Origin: Muribaculaceae bacterium
GTDB lineage: Bacteria > Bacteroidota > Bacteroidia > Bacteroidales > Muribaculaceae
Direction of reading: 5' to 3'
NCBI GenBank assembly: GCA_017962285.1
Contig: JAGCVR010000172.1
Span: 1-7,877 of the forward strand
DNA: 7,877 nt
This document shows, one piece after another, positions 7,077 to 7,877 of this stretch (position 1 is the first letter of the stretch; every line of letters begins with the position of its first letter). The translations under genes and the position numbers were made by a program. A model generated the notes under the pieces. The model made no database searches. It was not told the DNA's origin and saw only the letters and a list, made by a program, of their open reading frames with translations.

Positions 7077-7877
7077 TTATCGGCCGTGGCAATCCTTGTA
7101 TTTCTTGCCGCTGCCGCACGGGCACGGGTCATTGCGGCCCACCTTTGGACCGGCATTGCGGATGGGCATGGTGGGTCGCTGTGCTCCCTGCGGCTGAGAA
7201 GCCACACGGCGCTGAGTTGCGCCCGGATCCTCGCCGCGTCCCTCGCGGTACTGCTGGCGGCGGCGCGGAGCATCCTGATGACGGCGCACTTCATTTTCGC
7301 TCGCCACCGGTATCTGACCGCGCATAAGGATTGATATCGCCTTGTCGTTCATGTCGCTGAGCATGGCGCGGAACAGAAGGAACGACTCCTTCTTGTAAAT
7401 CACGAGCGGGTCTTTCTGCTCATACTGGGCATTCTGCACACTCTGCTTCAACTGGTCCAGCTCGCGCAGATGCTCTTTCCAACTCTCATCGAGCGTGAGC
7501 AGAAGCACGGCTTTCTGCCACGCCTTTGTCAATGCCTTGCACTGACTCTCGTAGGCTTCCTTGGCGTCCACCACGATACCGAACAGGCGTCTTCCGTCGC
7601 CTATGGGCACACGCACCTGGCCCTGCAGTTCCATGCCGGCAGCCGACTGCTCCTTGGCGATATTCTCGAAGAACGGCATTGCCACCTCGGCAATACGTTC
7701 CTGCTTGCGCTGGAACGTCTCAAGAACCTTGTTGAACAACTGTTCCTTGCAGTCCTTTTCGTCCATTGCGCGGTATGCGTCCTCATCGAACGGGGGTTCA
7801 ATGGCGTAGGTGCGGAGCACATGGTCCTTGAATCCCTGGAAATCGTCGGGCGAGTAGTTTCTCACACTTTCTTCCAC
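7077..7877 (-). CDS. secA: Preprotein translocase ATPase SecA, C-terminal part (5' end outside window)
   Basis: SecA is the motor that drives unfolded secretory proteins through the SecYEG channel at the inner membrane. Only the last 266 residues are present, open to the right edge; the first codon there is GTG in mid-gene, and the DEAD motor domains lie outside. Residues up to about 195 of this fragment belong to the helical wing/scaffold region, with [20 protein letters not shown] and [18 protein letters not shown] as recognisable SecA blocks. A flexible Arg/Gln-rich linker (about 205-245) follows. The protein ends with the SEC-C zinc site [18 protein letters not shown], ligands Cys252, Cys254, Cys263 and His264 of the fragment, which in other bacteria contacts SecB or the ribosome. 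It converges on the uxa operon, shares only the terminator with it, and is not part of the pathway. Confidence 0.97.
   Translation of the reverse strand: MEESVRNYSPDDFQGFKDHVLRTYAIEPPFDEDAYRAMDEKDCKEQLFNKVLETFQRKQERIAEVAMPFFENIAKEQSAAGMELQGQVRVPIGDGRRLFGIVVDAKEAYESQCKALTKAWQKAVLLLTLDESWKEHLRELDQLKQSVQNAQYEQKDPLVIYKKESFLLFRAMLSDMNDKAISILMRGQIPVASENEVRRHQDAPRRRQQYREGRGEDPGATQRRVASQPQGAQRPTMPIRNAGPKVGRNDPCPCGSGKKYKDCHGR

Noticed and set aside
7016..7334. Plus-strand small frames after uxaC (7016-7327, 7086-7334)
   Set aside because: They begin in the terminator or lie opposite the conserved SecA C-terminus, and their sequence is the mirror of the zinc-motif region.
1..7877. A new defence, mobile or RNA-based system
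   Set aside because: All coding space is filled by recognised metabolic and secretion genes, and intergenic gaps are at most 70 bases. I saw no direct-repeat arrays, transposase, integrase, tRNA or rRNA sequence.

Overview
The window looks like bacterial chromosome from the order Bacteroidales (inference). The reasons are the A-rich leaders that lack Shine-Dalgarno sites, protein sequences that read like the Bacteroidetes versions of their families (notably the KDPG aldolase and the SecA C-terminus), and the sugar-acid gene order. The DNA looks rather GC-rich for that group, so I do not name a genus.

Positions 1 to about 7006 carry six same-strand genes packed into what looks like one operon for hexuronate breakdown. 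In order they are a 5'-truncated tagaturonate reductase (uxaB), altronate dehydratase (uxaA), 2-keto-3-deoxygluconate kinase (kdgK), KDPG aldolase (kdgA/eda), an MFS hexuronate transporter (exuT-like) and uronate isomerase (uxaC). Gaps are -4, 24, 63, 8 and 32 bases, measured with the starts I chose. Together they form a full route: uptake of D-galacturonate (ExuT), isomerisation to tagaturonate (UxaC), reduction to altronate (UxaB), dehydration to 2-keto-3-deoxygluconate (UxaA), phosphorylation to KDPG (KdgK), and cleavage to pyruvate and glyceraldehyde 3-phosphate (KdgA). Mannonate-branch genes (uxuA, uxuB) are absent here, so the cluster points to galacturonate, the pectin monomer, although UxaC also accepts glucuronate. 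No regulator gene or clear operon promoter is in view; both may lie left of position 1.

Positions 7007-7076 are a short spacer with a strong hairpin flanked by A and T runs, which can end transcription from both sides. From 7077 to the right edge, on the minus strand and convergent with the operon, is the 3' part of secA, ending in the zinc-binding SEC-C motif. It is a housekeeping gene unrelated to the pathway.

I found no RNA genes, mobile elements, CRISPR arrays or sign of a new defence or mobile system. The points most worth a second look are the start of kdgA, where the reading frame seems to extend upstream of the first in-frame ATG while a closer-to-expected ATG sits one frame off, and the extra segment between helices 3 and 4 of the transporter.
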